From NCBI GenBank assembly GCA_964496035.1, contig CAZBXI010000033.1, forward strand, positions 1 to 16,790: 16,790 nt of DNA, in the 5' to 3' direction. A program made the translations under genes and the position numbers. The first letter of the stretch is position 1; each line of letters opens with the position of its first letter. This DNA comes from EX4484-217-1 sp964496035. Lineage in GTDB: Archaea > Thermoproteota > Thermoprotei_A > EX4484-217-1. Of this stretch, positions 1 to 7,193 are shown piece by piece. Under the pieces are notes generated by a model. That model saw only the letters and a program-made list of their open reading frames with translations, made no database searches and had not been told where the DNA came from.

Positions 1-42
1 AAAAACATAAGGGGGTACTAAGTTTAGCAATACCTTAAAAGT

Positions 43-338
43 TTACCTGGATATTAGTGATTTTATTTTAGCTAAGGAACTAACGAGTAAGCTAATGTCT
101 TCTCGATTATTAAACACATGTAGCGCTATTCGTAAGATGTCTTTTCTTGGGGAAACTATGATATTTTCTACAGCAAGTTTCTCAGCTATAGCATTTGGAT
201 TAACGGACTTTATAGAAATGAGAGAGCTTCTTCTTTTTCCTACTTAGAGGAGCTACTACACTAAGCTCTAGATTCTTTAATTCCTCGATAAGTATATTTG
301 ATAAGGTTAAAAACTTTATCTAAAATATTTCTTGATAT
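43..338 (-). pseudogene. Decayed C-terminal fragment of a class V (SufS/NifS-like) aminotransferase
   Basis: Read on the minus strand, this stretch translates in three successive frames into the end of a PLP-dependent class V aminotransferase. From about 338 one frame gives ISRNILDKVFNL; near 300-315 the reading shifts to SNILIEELKNLELSVVAPL; near 238-245, in an A-rich run, it shifts again to SSLISIKSVNPNAIAEKL, followed by NIIVSPRKDILRIALHVFNN and a normal stop at 43-45. The order, a helix, then the 'VVSP' strand, then 'IVSPR..LRIAxHxFNxxED', matches the C-terminal subdomain of this family. The PLP-lysine domain is absent, so this is a relic and not a gene. The two frameshifts are inferred from the translation; the family call rests on motif similarity only. 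Confidence 0.72.
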
Positions 339-377
339 TTACGTTTCTAGTAAAATAAAATTTTAGCATCATCTTTC

Positions 378-421
378 TTTATTTAAGAAAAAACTTTAAT
401 TAAAGTTTTTTCTTAAATAAA
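378..421. repeat. Perfect 44-bp AT-rich palindrome (22-bp arms, no spacer)
   Basis: Every base from 378 to 399 pairs with its partner from 421 back to 400. The centre is TTAATTAA and the arms contain AAGAAAAAACTTTAA and its complement. It lies between the aminotransferase relic and the HypE-like gene. The right arm contains a TATA-like TTAAATAA about 45 bases before the ATG, and the left arm contains its mirror image facing the other way. It could be an operator, a symmetric bidirectional promoter or a cruciform/terminator element; the sequence does not decide between these. Confidence 0.85.
412..421 (+). promoter_or_regulatory. Putative TATA box of the HypE-like/radical SAM/permease unit
   Basis: The sequence CTTAAATAAA resembles an archaeal TATA element. 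Transcription would start about 25 bases further on, near 440-447, giving a short leader that contains GGTG at 451-454 as a possible ribosome-binding site for the ATG at 461. The box is inside the right arm of the 44-bp palindrome. Position and composition are the only evidence. Confidence 0.45.
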
Positions 422-460
422 ATCAGCTCATAACCCCAGTTACATATCTGGTGCTGAGTA

Positions 461-1480
461 ATGGTTGGTAAACTTTCTCCGCTCACTTTAAGTAAATACG
501 TTTTCTCAAGAATAGGTGTGAAGGATCCTGCGGTTATTGTTGGTCCTTCTATAGGTGAAGATTCAGCTATTATTGATCTACATGACGGCAGAGTTCTAGT
601 GGCTCATGTAGATCCTATAACAGGTGCTGTTGAGCTTCTCGGATGGCTTGCTGTACATATTTCTTGTAATGACGTTGCTGTAACTGGAGCTAAACCACGC
701 TGGCTACTATCCGTGCTCTATTTTCCAGAGGGCGCTGATGAGGAACTTATAGATAAGATAACTAAGCAGATAGACTTGGCGGCTAAGGAATTAGGCGTTA
801 TGATTGTGGGAGGACATTCAGAATATACTCCTGGATTAAACAGGCCGTTAATATCCATGACGGCGCTTGGCATTGTAGATAAAGAAAAAGCGGTAAAAAC
901 AGGTGGTGCTAAAGCAGGTGACGCTATTTTAATGACAAAGTCAGCTGCTATAGAAGGAACGGCAATACTTTCTACAGATTTTGCTGACCAACTATTGTCT
1001 AAAGGAGTACCTCACGATATTATTAAACGTGGTGCAGAGTTCGTTAGAAAGATCAGCGTTGTCAAAGAAGCAATTATGCTTGCTGAGAAAGGCTATGTTA
1101 CTTCAATGCACGATCCTACTGAGGGAGGAATACTTGGAGGCTTAACTGAAATAGCTTTTGCTTCCGATAAGACCATAGAAGTTTGGGAAGAAAAAATACC
1201 TGTAGCTGAAGAAACGGAGGTAATGGCTAAAGCTCTTAACGTTGACGTTCTTAAGCTCATAAGTTCTGGAGTATTAATAGCAAGTGTTCCCAAAACTCTA
1301 GCTGATGAAGCAGTATCGTTGCTTAGAAAACATGGAATTAAAGCATCTATAATAGGGTTAGTGCATGAACGCAAACATGGCTTAGTGATATTACATAGAA
1401 AAGATGGTAGAAAAGAAGTTTACAATGAAGTTTATGTTGAAGACGAACTCGTTAAGTTATGGAAGAAGTTTAAAAGGTAA
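461..1480 (+). CDS. AIR synthase-related (PurM/HypE-like) ATP-binding protein
   Basis: The 339-residue product has the two-domain architecture of the PurM/HypE/ThiL/SelD superfamily, whose members bind ATP and activate a carboxamide, carbamoyl or similar oxygen by phosphorylation. Visible blocks are GPSIGEDSAI (residues 28-37), HVDPITG (49-55), HISCNDVAVTGAKP (66-79), GGHSEYTPG (117-125) and MHDPTEGGI (216-224), which are the nucleotide and metal-binding signatures, closest to HypE. The C-terminus ends in a basic KLWKKFKR and lacks the terminal PRIC-type cysteine on which HypE carries the carbamoyl group, so hydrogenase maturation is unlikely. It has no SelD active-site Cys near the N-terminus. 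The ATG at 461 is preceded by GGTG. The gene is followed after 5 bases by a radical SAM gene, suggesting that they act together. The reaction is unknown. Confidence 0.8.
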   Translation: MVGKLSPLTLSKYVFSRIGVKDPAVIVGPSIGEDSAIIDLHDGRVLVAHVDPITGAVELLGWLAVHISCNDVAVTGAKPRWLLSVLYFPEGADEELIDKITKQIDLAAKELGVMIVGGHSEYTPGLNRPLISMTALGIVDKEKAVKTGGAKAGDAILMTKSAAIEGTAILSTDFADQLLSKGVPHDIIKRGAEFVRKISVVKEAIMLAEKGYVTSMHDPTEGGILGGLTEIAFASDKTIEVWEEKIPVAEETEVMAKALNVDVLKLISSGVLIASVPKTLADEAVSLLRKHGIKASIIGLVHERKHGLVILHRKDGRKEVYNEVYVEDELVKLWKKFKR

Positions 1481-1485
1481 AGGTT

Positions 1486-2307
1486 ATGGAGGTTATTCCA
1501 TTCGCAAAATGTAGATTAGATGGCGACTGCCTTAAATGCCCATTTAGGGGTAAAGCTATAGTTTATGGGCCATTTAAATCCCATAGAAGAGGGGTTTCCA
1601 TAGGCATAAACCTATTCCCCTATAGAAAAGTATGTAGTTTTAACTGCGTATACTGTTTTCGAGGATTTACGGAAGTAAAAACTTTAAAACTTGCTATTCC
1701 ACCATACAGCGTTTCGCCCGTCATTCTTAGGGAAGCCTTAGAGAAAGCTATTAACACTATAGGTAACGTTGACGCCATAGACTTTTCAGGCAACGGTGAA
1801 CCAACACTTCATCCTAAACTTAAAACATACATAAATACAGTTAAAGAATTTGCAAAAGAAAAGAACTTGAACGTAAGCATAGGTATATTTACAAATTCTA
1901 CAACATTATTTAGAAGTAACATTATAAAGATCTTAAAAGAATTAGATCATGTTGAAGCAAAACTTGATACTGTTATTGAGTGGAAATTTAGAGTAATAAA
2001 TAGACCTCACAAATTATTGTCGATTAAGAAAATTATTGAAGGCCTATTTAGTTTTAGAAAAGTTTTCGAAGGAACATTAGCAATACAGATTATGCTGCTT
2101 AAATATAATAGAGTAAACAATTATGGTTTTAAAGATGCAAGGCTTATCGGAGAAACATTGATGACCATAGAACCCGACATAGTCCATGTATACGTTCCAT
2201 ACCGTGTACCCCGCTTATCTAGTGTTTCAAAACCATCTAAGCGGGAGGTTGTAGAATTCTCTAAGATCCTAAGAAAATACGGTCTCAAAGTTAAATCGTT
2301 TATATGA
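1486..2307 (+). CDS. Radical SAM protein (COG0731-like, TYW1-related Fe-S oxidoreductase)
   Basis: This 273-residue protein has the radical SAM cluster motif CxxxCxxC as C50-SFN-C54-VY-C57, within GINLFPYRKVCSFNCVYC, a context typical of the COG0731 family of Fe-S oxidoreductases related to the wybutosine enzyme TYW1. A glycine-rich SAM-contact strand, DFSGNGEPTLHP, follows near residues 99-110. Three further cysteines, C9, C15 and C18, precede the radical SAM domain (Cx5Cx2C) and might bind an extra cluster or zinc. It starts 5 bases after the HypE-like gene and 15 bases before the permease gene, so the three are probably one transcript. The substrate is unknown; the pairing with an ATP-dependent PurM-fold protein suggests a shared modification or cofactor reaction, which is inference. 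Confidence 0.82.
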   Translation: MEVIPFAKCRLDGDCLKCPFRGKAIVYGPFKSHRRGVSIGINLFPYRKVCSFNCVYCFRGFTEVKTLKLAIPPYSVSPVILREALEKAINTIGNVDAIDFSGNGEPTLHPKLKTYINTVKEFAKEKNLNVSIGIFTNSTTLFRSNIIKILKELDHVEAKLDTVIEWKFRVINRPHKLLSIKKIIEGLFSFRKVFEGTLAIQIMLLKYNRVNNYGFKDARLIGETLMTIEPDIVHVYVPYRVPRLSSVSKPSKREVVEFSKILRKYGLKVKSFI

Positions 2308-2322
2308 CCATAGGTGTAGATA

Positions 2323-3567
2323 ATGGGCGGAGAAGTTTTAAAGCCTGTTTCGAGAGATAGGAGAGTCTTTAAAGGCATAGATGTGTTTCTGCTATGGGCT
2401 GGCGGTAACACTTGCCTCGCAACAATATTTACAGGCGGTATTATAGGCCCTAAACTTGGAATACTTTATTCGATAGCCATAATATTGATCGGGTCAACTA
2501 TAGGAGGGTTCTTACTAGGTTTAGTTGCATTACTAGGTGAACAGAAAGGCCTACCAACAATGGTTCTTACGAGAAAAGTCGTTACAACGAAAGGCTCCTA
2601 TATCGCATCTATTCTTAACGCTATTCAGCTTATCGGCTGGACTTCAATACTTCTCTACGCAAGCGCCGAAGCGGCTGCAAGCGCTATGAAAGCTTTGCTT
2701 GGAGAAACAGTATTTGCAAACACGATAGTGTGGGTTATTGTAATAGGTGTTGTTGAAACGGTATATACGCTGATAGGGCCTAAAAAATGGGTTCTATGTC
2801 AAAGAATAGCCGTTACTACATTAATTATCGTGTTATGTTACGAAGCATATGCATTATTCAATTACATGCTACTTCAACCTACGAGCTTTACGTCTTCTCC
2901 TGGCTATGCTGATATTCTCTGGGGATTCGATATGGTATTAGCTACAGCAGTTTCTTGGGCACCTCTTGTAGCAGATTACTCTAGATTTGCTGAATCCAGT
3001 TTAGGCGCTGTTATGGGGACTTGGTGGGGATATGCTGCAACAAGCTACGTATTGTACTCTATAGGTACATTAGCTGCAGTAATTACGGGGGCGTATCTCG
3101 GTGATCCCACGCAAGTTGCAATAAGCTTAGGTCTTAGCGCAGTAGTTTTCATATTTATTGCTATAAGTGCTGTAACTACGAATTTACTAAACTTATATTC
3201 AGCAGTAGTATCGACAATGAATGTATTTCCGAAGGCTAATTATAGAGGTCTTGTAGTGTTTTTCGGTATTACATCTACTGTTCTAGCGGCTTTCCCTGTA
3301 TTCTTCATATATTTCGAAGAATTCCTTTACTACATAGGCTCAGTGTTTGTGCCATTAATAGCTGTTTTAATAATACACTATTTTTACGGTGAAGAAAGAA
3401 ATATGCCTCCGAAAAAGCTAAAAATCATAGGGCTTACAAGCTGGATTGTCGGTATACTTGTTAGTGTTTTTACTATTGAAAGTTTAGGATTTGGAGCCAC
3501 CATGGTAGCGTTGGTAGTAGCAGCTTCTCTAGACACATTTCTCCTATCTTTAAGTTCTATTAAATGA
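2323..3567 (+). CDS. NCS1-family nucleobase/HMP permease (CodB/CytX-like)
   Basis: The 414-residue product is almost entirely hydrophobic, with about twelve predicted membrane spans, and matches the nucleobase:cation symporter-1 family. Recognisable blocks are LLWAGGNTCLATIFTGGIIGP near the start (first helix), QLIGWTSILLYASAEAAA around residues 105-122 and SWAPLVADYSRFAES around 212-226; the last is the family's signature 'DYSRF'. NCS1 members import cytosine, purines, allantoin or hydroxymethylpyrimidine. The next genes make a purine-salvage operon, so a purine base is the most attractive substrate here, but CytX-type hydroxymethylpyrimidine import cannot be excluded. The ATG has AGGTG six bases upstream (2312-2316). 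It is the last gene of its unit; guaA has its own promoter 70-120 bases further on. Confidence 0.8.
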   Translation: MGGEVLKPVSRDRRVFKGIDVFLLWAGGNTCLATIFTGGIIGPKLGILYSIAIILIGSTIGGFLLGLVALLGEQKGLPTMVLTRKVVTTKGSYIASILNAIQLIGWTSILLYASAEAAASAMKALLGETVFANTIVWVIVIGVVETVYTLIGPKKWVLCQRIAVTTLIIVLCYEAYALFNYMLLQPTSFTSSPGYADILWGFDMVLATAVSWAPLVADYSRFAESSLGAVMGTWWGYAATSYVLYSIGTLAAVITGAYLGDPTQVAISLGLSAVVFIFIAISAVTTNLLNLYSAVVSTMNVFPKANYRGLVVFFGITSTVLAAFPVFFIYFEEFLYYIGSVFVPLIAVLIIHYFYGEERNMPPKKLKIIGLTSWIVGILVSVFTIESLGFGATMVALVVAASLDTFLLSLSSIK

Positions 3568-3639
3568 CTTACAATTAAAGGTAACTTGCTTCACCATTAA
3601 AATATTTAAATAAAAAATTGCACCATATATACTAATAAA

Positions 3640-3648
3640 GTTTAAATA
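3640..3648 (+). promoter_or_regulatory. Putative TATA box of the guaA operon
   Basis: GTTTAAATA is a good archaeal TATA element, with purine-rich AATAAAG just upstream as a possible BRE. Transcription would start near 3668-3673. A ribosome-binding site GGAGG follows at 3673-3677, twelve bases before the GTG start at 3690. An 11-bp inverted repeat (3600-3610 and 3641-3651) has its right arm on this TATA box. Confidence 0.5.
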
Positions 3649-3689
3649 TTTGTGTAAAACTTTTACATATTCGGAGGATAGCTGTCGAA

Positions 3690-5216
3690 GTGGATGTTAT
3701 TATTGTCGTTAACTTCGGTGGACAATATACGCACCTAATATCTAGGAAGTTAAGAGAACTAAACGTCTATACGGAGGTTATTTCATGTAGAACGTTAAAG
3801 AAAGTAGTCTATAGGGGGAACGTTAAAGCACTAGTTTTATCTGGAAGTCCAGCAAATGTCCATAGTAGTAAAGAAGACATTGAGGAACTAAGTTTCGTAC
3901 TGAATCTCGACATACCTATTTTAGGTATTTGCTATGGTCATCAACTTCTAGCTAAACTCATCGGCGGTACTGTTAAGAGAGGCAAGGGAGAGTTTGGTCG
4001 TACAGAAATTAGAATACTTAAAAACGACCCATTGTTTAAAGGGTGGAAACATAGAGAAGTAGTATGGATGAGTCATAGAGACTATGTAGCGAAATTACCA
4101 AGCACAACAGAGGTCTTAGCTGTCTCTGAGAAAGGCTATATTGCAGCTTTTAGGCTTAAAAATAAGCCCGTATATGGTGTGCAGTTCCATCCTGAGGTCC
4201 ATCATACAGTCAAAGGTAAAGAACTTCTAAATAACTTCGTAGAAATTTCTGGAGTGGCAAAACATTGGAAAATTAATAACGTAGTAAGTGACATAGTTAA
4301 CTACATTAGTGAGACCATTGAACCTAATGCTAAAGCTTTAGCTGCTGTTAGCGGTGGCGTTGACTCAACAGTTGCCGCGTTACTTGTTAAGAAGGTTATT
4401 GGAAACAGACTTATTCCCGTATTAGTAGATCATGGACTATTTCGTGAGAACGAAGTTGAGGAATCTATAAAACACTTAAGAAAAGTAGGTCTAGACCCTA
4501 TTGTGGTTGACGCTAAGGAGAGGTTTCTAAAAAGACTTTGGGGCATAGTAGATTGTGAAGAAAGAAGAAAAATCGTAGGAATGACTTTTGCCGAAATATT
4601 TACTGAGCTTGCAGAAGAAGACCCAAGTATAAAATATCTTGTCCAAGGCACAACATATCCCGATGTTGTTGAAAGCGGCCGTGTTGAAAGAGCGGATAAG
4701 ATAAAGAGCCACCACAATGTAGCTGCTCTTCCACCGTGGTTTAAGCTTAAAGTAGTAGAGCCTCTTAGATTCCTGTATAAAGATGAGGTAAGAAGAATAG
4801 CTAAAACACTTGGGGTACCTGACGAAATAATCAATAAACACCCATTCCCGGGTCCCGGATTCGCGGTAAGAGTTATTGGGGTTTTTACTCCTGAGAAACT
4901 TAGGATTTCTAGGGAAGCTTCTAAAATACTTGAAGACGAGCTTAAAAAGGAAGGCTTATACAATGATGTGTGGCAGGCTTTTGCAGTTGTAGGCGATGAT
5001 ACTTGGGTTGGTGTTAAGGGAGATTCTAGGGATGTAGGTTACATAGTTATATTGAGAATTGTTGCTAGCGAAGACGCTATGACTGCTGATTGGTATAGAA
5101 TACCCTATGATGTTCTTGACAGAATTTCGAGGAGAATAGTAAGCGAATTAGACAAGGTAACGATGGTAACCTATGCTATATCATCTAAACCTCCAAGCAC
5201 CATAGAGCCTTGTTAA
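3690..5216 (+). CDS. guaA: GMP synthase, glutamine-hydrolysing (fused glutaminase and synthetase)
   Basis: The enzyme converts XMP, ATP and glutamine to GMP. The N-terminal class I glutaminase domain has its nucleophile in GICYGHQ (C81) and the partner His and Glu in QFHPEV (H167, E169). The ATP-pyrophosphatase domain has the PP-loop SGGVDS at 221-226, and the C-terminal dimerisation domain ends normally in ISSKPPSTIEPC. At 508 residues this is the fused bacterial/crenarchaeal form; most Euryarchaeota have two separate polypeptides. The GTG start is supported by the GGAGG at 3673-3677 and by the onset of homology at VNFGGQY. It is the first gene of a five-gene operon with the phosphoribosyltransferase, purB, purA and an FAD dehydrogenase. 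No guaB is next to it, so XMP may come from IMP dehydrogenase encoded elsewhere or from salvaged xanthine. Confidence 0.97.
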   Translation: MDVIIVVNFGGQYTHLISRKLRELNVYTEVISCRTLKKVVYRGNVKALVLSGSPANVHSSKEDIEELSFVLNLDIPILGICYGHQLLAKLIGGTVKRGKGEFGRTEIRILKNDPLFKGWKHREVVWMSHRDYVAKLPSTTEVLAVSEKGYIAAFRLKNKPVYGVQFHPEVHHTVKGKELLNNFVEISGVAKHWKINNVVSDIVNYISETIEPNAKALAAVSGGVDSTVAALLVKKVIGNRLIPVLVDHGLFRENEVEESIKHLRKVGLDPIVVDAKERFLKRLWGIVDCEERRKIVGMTFAEIFTELAEEDPSIKYLVQGTTYPDVVESGRVERADKIKSHHNVAALPPWFKLKVVEPLRFLYKDEVRRIAKTLGVPDEIINKHPFPGPGFAVRVIGVFTPEKLRISREASKILEDELKKEGLYNDVWQAFAVVGDDTWVGVKGDSRDVGYIVILRIVASEDAMTADWYRIPYDVLDRISRRIVSELDKVTMVTYAISSKPPSTIEPC

Positions 5217-5227
5217 GGTGGATATTT

Positions 5228-5833
5228 GTGAAAGTAGTTTACATACCATGGAGTAAGGCAATAAGGATGTGCTATAAGTTAGCTGAAAAAATATTGAAAT
5301 CGGAGCATGGGTTCGACGCTGTAATAGCTATTTCACGTGGAGGCCTAATACCTGCACGTATAGTCAGCGATGTTCTAGGCATATTTGAACTATACACTAT
5401 TAGATCAAGGTTTTGGGGTATTGGGGAAACAGTAGCTTCGGAGCCTTTAATTAACATTTCAGAGGAAGTGAGTGTAAAAGGTAAAGACGTCTTAATTGTT
5501 GATGAAGTTGTCGATACTGGGGCTACAATGTCGAAAATAGTTAAAATAGTTAAGAAGCTAGGAGCTAGAAAATTAAAAACAGCTACTCTTCACTACAAGT
5601 CGAGAAGTATTCTCATACCGGACTACTACGTGGAAAAGGTTGATAGATGGGTGTGGATCTTCTATCCATGGTCTTTCTCTGAAACACTCTTTAGCTTAGC
5701 TAAAATGCGAAGTTACAAAGATATTGTCCGCGGCGCCTCTGAAATAATTAAGGAACTTGGAATTAGCGAAGTAATGTTAGATTTTGAGAGCCTAAAGCTC
5801 TCACTTAAAGCTTACTCGGAGGAAGAAACGTGA
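5228..5833 (+). CDS. Purine phosphoribosyltransferase (xanthine/hypoxanthine/guanine type)
   Basis: This 201-residue type I phosphoribosyltransferase transfers the phosphoribosyl group of PRPP to a purine base. The PRPP-binding loop is VLIVDEVVDTGATM (residues 88-101), an upstream SRGGLIPAR (36-44) forms the second PRPP/pyrophosphate loop, and WIFYPWSF (143-150) is typical of the archaeal COG2236/Gpt-like purine enzymes. Exact base preference (hypoxanthine, xanthine or guanine) cannot be read from sequence. An upstream TTG at 5210 would overlap guaA by 7 bases, but the GTG at 5228 has AGGTGG about 7 bases before it and gives the natural N-terminus, so I chose it. Its stop overlaps the purB start by four bases. 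It supplies IMP or XMP to its operon partners PurA/PurB and GuaA. Confidence 0.88.
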   Translation: MKVVYIPWSKAIRMCYKLAEKILKSEHGFDAVIAISRGGLIPARIVSDVLGIFELYTIRSRFWGIGETVASEPLINISEEVSVKGKDVLIVDEVVDTGATMSKIVKIVKKLGARKLKTATLHYKSRSILIPDYYVEKVDRWVWIFYPWSFSETLFSLAKMRSYKDIVRGASEIIKELGISEVMLDFESLKLSLKAYSEEET

Positions 5834-7191
5834 AAATGCCCACACAGTACCCGGTAATATGTCCTTTCACATATAGATATGGTTCCGATGAAATGAGGAA
5901 AATATTAGAGAGAAGTAATGTTCTGAAGAAATTTGTAGAAGTTGAAGCAGCGTTAATGAAGGCTTTGGAAGCGATTGGTATTGCTCCTAAGGGGTGCTAT
6001 GAAAAAGTACTAGATACGATGTCTAAGATAAAACCGGAAGATGTAGATAAGTTAGAGAAAATAATAGGCCATGATATAGCATCTTTAGCTATTCTAATTG
6101 CTAAACACTGTGGCGAATGCGGCAAATACGTGCATTTGGGAGCTACTAGCTACGATATAGTTGATACTGCATGGGCTCTTATATTGAGAGATGCTTTAGG
6201 AATCATTAAAAGTAGGTTAAGGGAAATTATTGAAAAGCTTATTGAACTTACTATTAAGCATCAAGATACCTTAACTATGGGGAGAACCCACGGACAGCAT
6301 GCACTGCCTATAACTTTCGGTTTCAAACTTGCCAACTATGTTTATGAGCTATCGAGAAGTTATGAAAGACTATGTGATCTCGAAAAAAGACTTCTAAGAT
6401 GTAAAATGTCTGGCGCCGTAGGCACTAAGGCCGCATGGGGTGATAAAGGCTTACATGTAGAGTCTATAGTGAGCCAGCTATTTCAACTAGAACCACATGT
6501 AATAACTACCCAAGTTGCTCCGAGAGATGGATTTGCAGAACTTGTATCTGCTTTAGCTATTTTAGCTAGTCAAATGGATAGATTAGCTCTTGAAGTTAGA
6601 GAACTAAGCCGCCCCGAAATAGCTGAGCTGAAAGTAGCTTATGCCAAAGTAGGCAGTAGCACTATGCCCCACAAGAAAAATCCTGTAGTAGCTGAGAGGA
6701 TATCGGGTCTAGCTAAAGTAGCTAGAGCCTTAGTTACTGTAGCTTTGGAAAATATTCCGCTGATGCATGAAAGAGATTTAACTAATAGTAGTAGTGAAAG
6801 ATTCCTAATTCCACATGCACTACTTGTTATAGACCAAATATTAATTGATACGTATCGCATGTTAGAAACGCTCAAAATTAATGAGGAAGCTATGAAGAAA
6901 AACTTAGAGCTAAGCAGTGGTGCTATAGCGTCAGAATGCTTAATGGTAAAACTGGTGTTGAAAGCCGGTATTCCACGTCATGAAGCACATATGCTACTAG
7001 TAGATCTTACTAACAAGGCTTTGAATGGAAAGAAGAGTTTTAAAGAAGTAGTGGTTGAAAGCAATATCGCGTTTCTCTTAGCCAGAGAAGATATCGAAGA
7101 ATGCTTTAACTTAAGAAACTATTTGGGTAGCTATAAGCAGCTCATTAGCAGAGCAATAGACTACGCTAGAAACGTTATGGGAAGGTGTTAG
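5830..7191 (+). CDS. purB: Adenylosuccinate lyase
   Basis: The protein, 453 residues, belongs to the fumarase/aspartase superfamily. PurB cleaves adenylosuccinate to AMP and fumarate, and SAICAR to AICAR in de novo synthesis. The superfamily signature GSSTMPHKKNP lies at residues 275-285 and contains the catalytic-serine loop; TMGRTHGQHALP (149-160) carries the conserved histidines, and VHLGATSYDI (101-110) and GHDIASL (80-86) are further active-site blocks. Start: GTG at 5830 overlaps the previous stop (GTGA) and has GGAGG seven bases before it (5818-5822); an ATG two codons later is possible. It overlaps purA by three codons at most. Since no other de novo gene is present, its role here is likely the AMP step after PurA. 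Confidence 0.96.
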   Translation: MKMPTQYPVICPFTYRYGSDEMRKILERSNVLKKFVEVEAALMKALEAIGIAPKGCYEKVLDTMSKIKPEDVDKLEKIIGHDIASLAILIAKHCGECGKYVHLGATSYDIVDTAWALILRDALGIIKSRLREIIEKLIELTIKHQDTLTMGRTHGQHALPITFGFKLANYVYELSRSYERLCDLEKRLLRCKMSGAVGTKAAWGDKGLHVESIVSQLFQLEPHVITTQVAPRDGFAELVSALAILASQMDRLALEVRELSRPEIAELKVAYAKVGSSTMPHKKNPVVAERISGLAKVARALVTVALENIPLMHERDLTNSSSERFLIPHALLVIDQILIDTYRMLETLKINEEAMKKNLELSSGAIASECLMVKLVLKAGIPRHEAHMLLVDLTNKALNGKKSFKEVVVESNIAFLLAREDIEECFNLRNYLGSYKQLISRAIDYARNVMGRC

Positions 7192-7193
7192 CA

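Noticed and set aside
1093..1374. Minus-strand open frame inside the HypE-like gene
   Set aside because: It is a shadow of a clear coding region, with no start signal and no family.
461..1480. Identification as HypE, SelD, ThiL or PurM
   Set aside because: The C-terminal HypE cysteine and the SelD active-site Cys are absent, and the pattern of conserved blocks does not fit ThiL or PurM proper. I keep only the superfamily-level name.
4430..4963. Long minus-strand open frame inside guaA (about 177 codons)
   Set aside because: It lies wholly antisense to the well-conserved GuaA synthetase domain, is rich in Ser/Leu as expected of a shadow frame, and has no promoter or known family.
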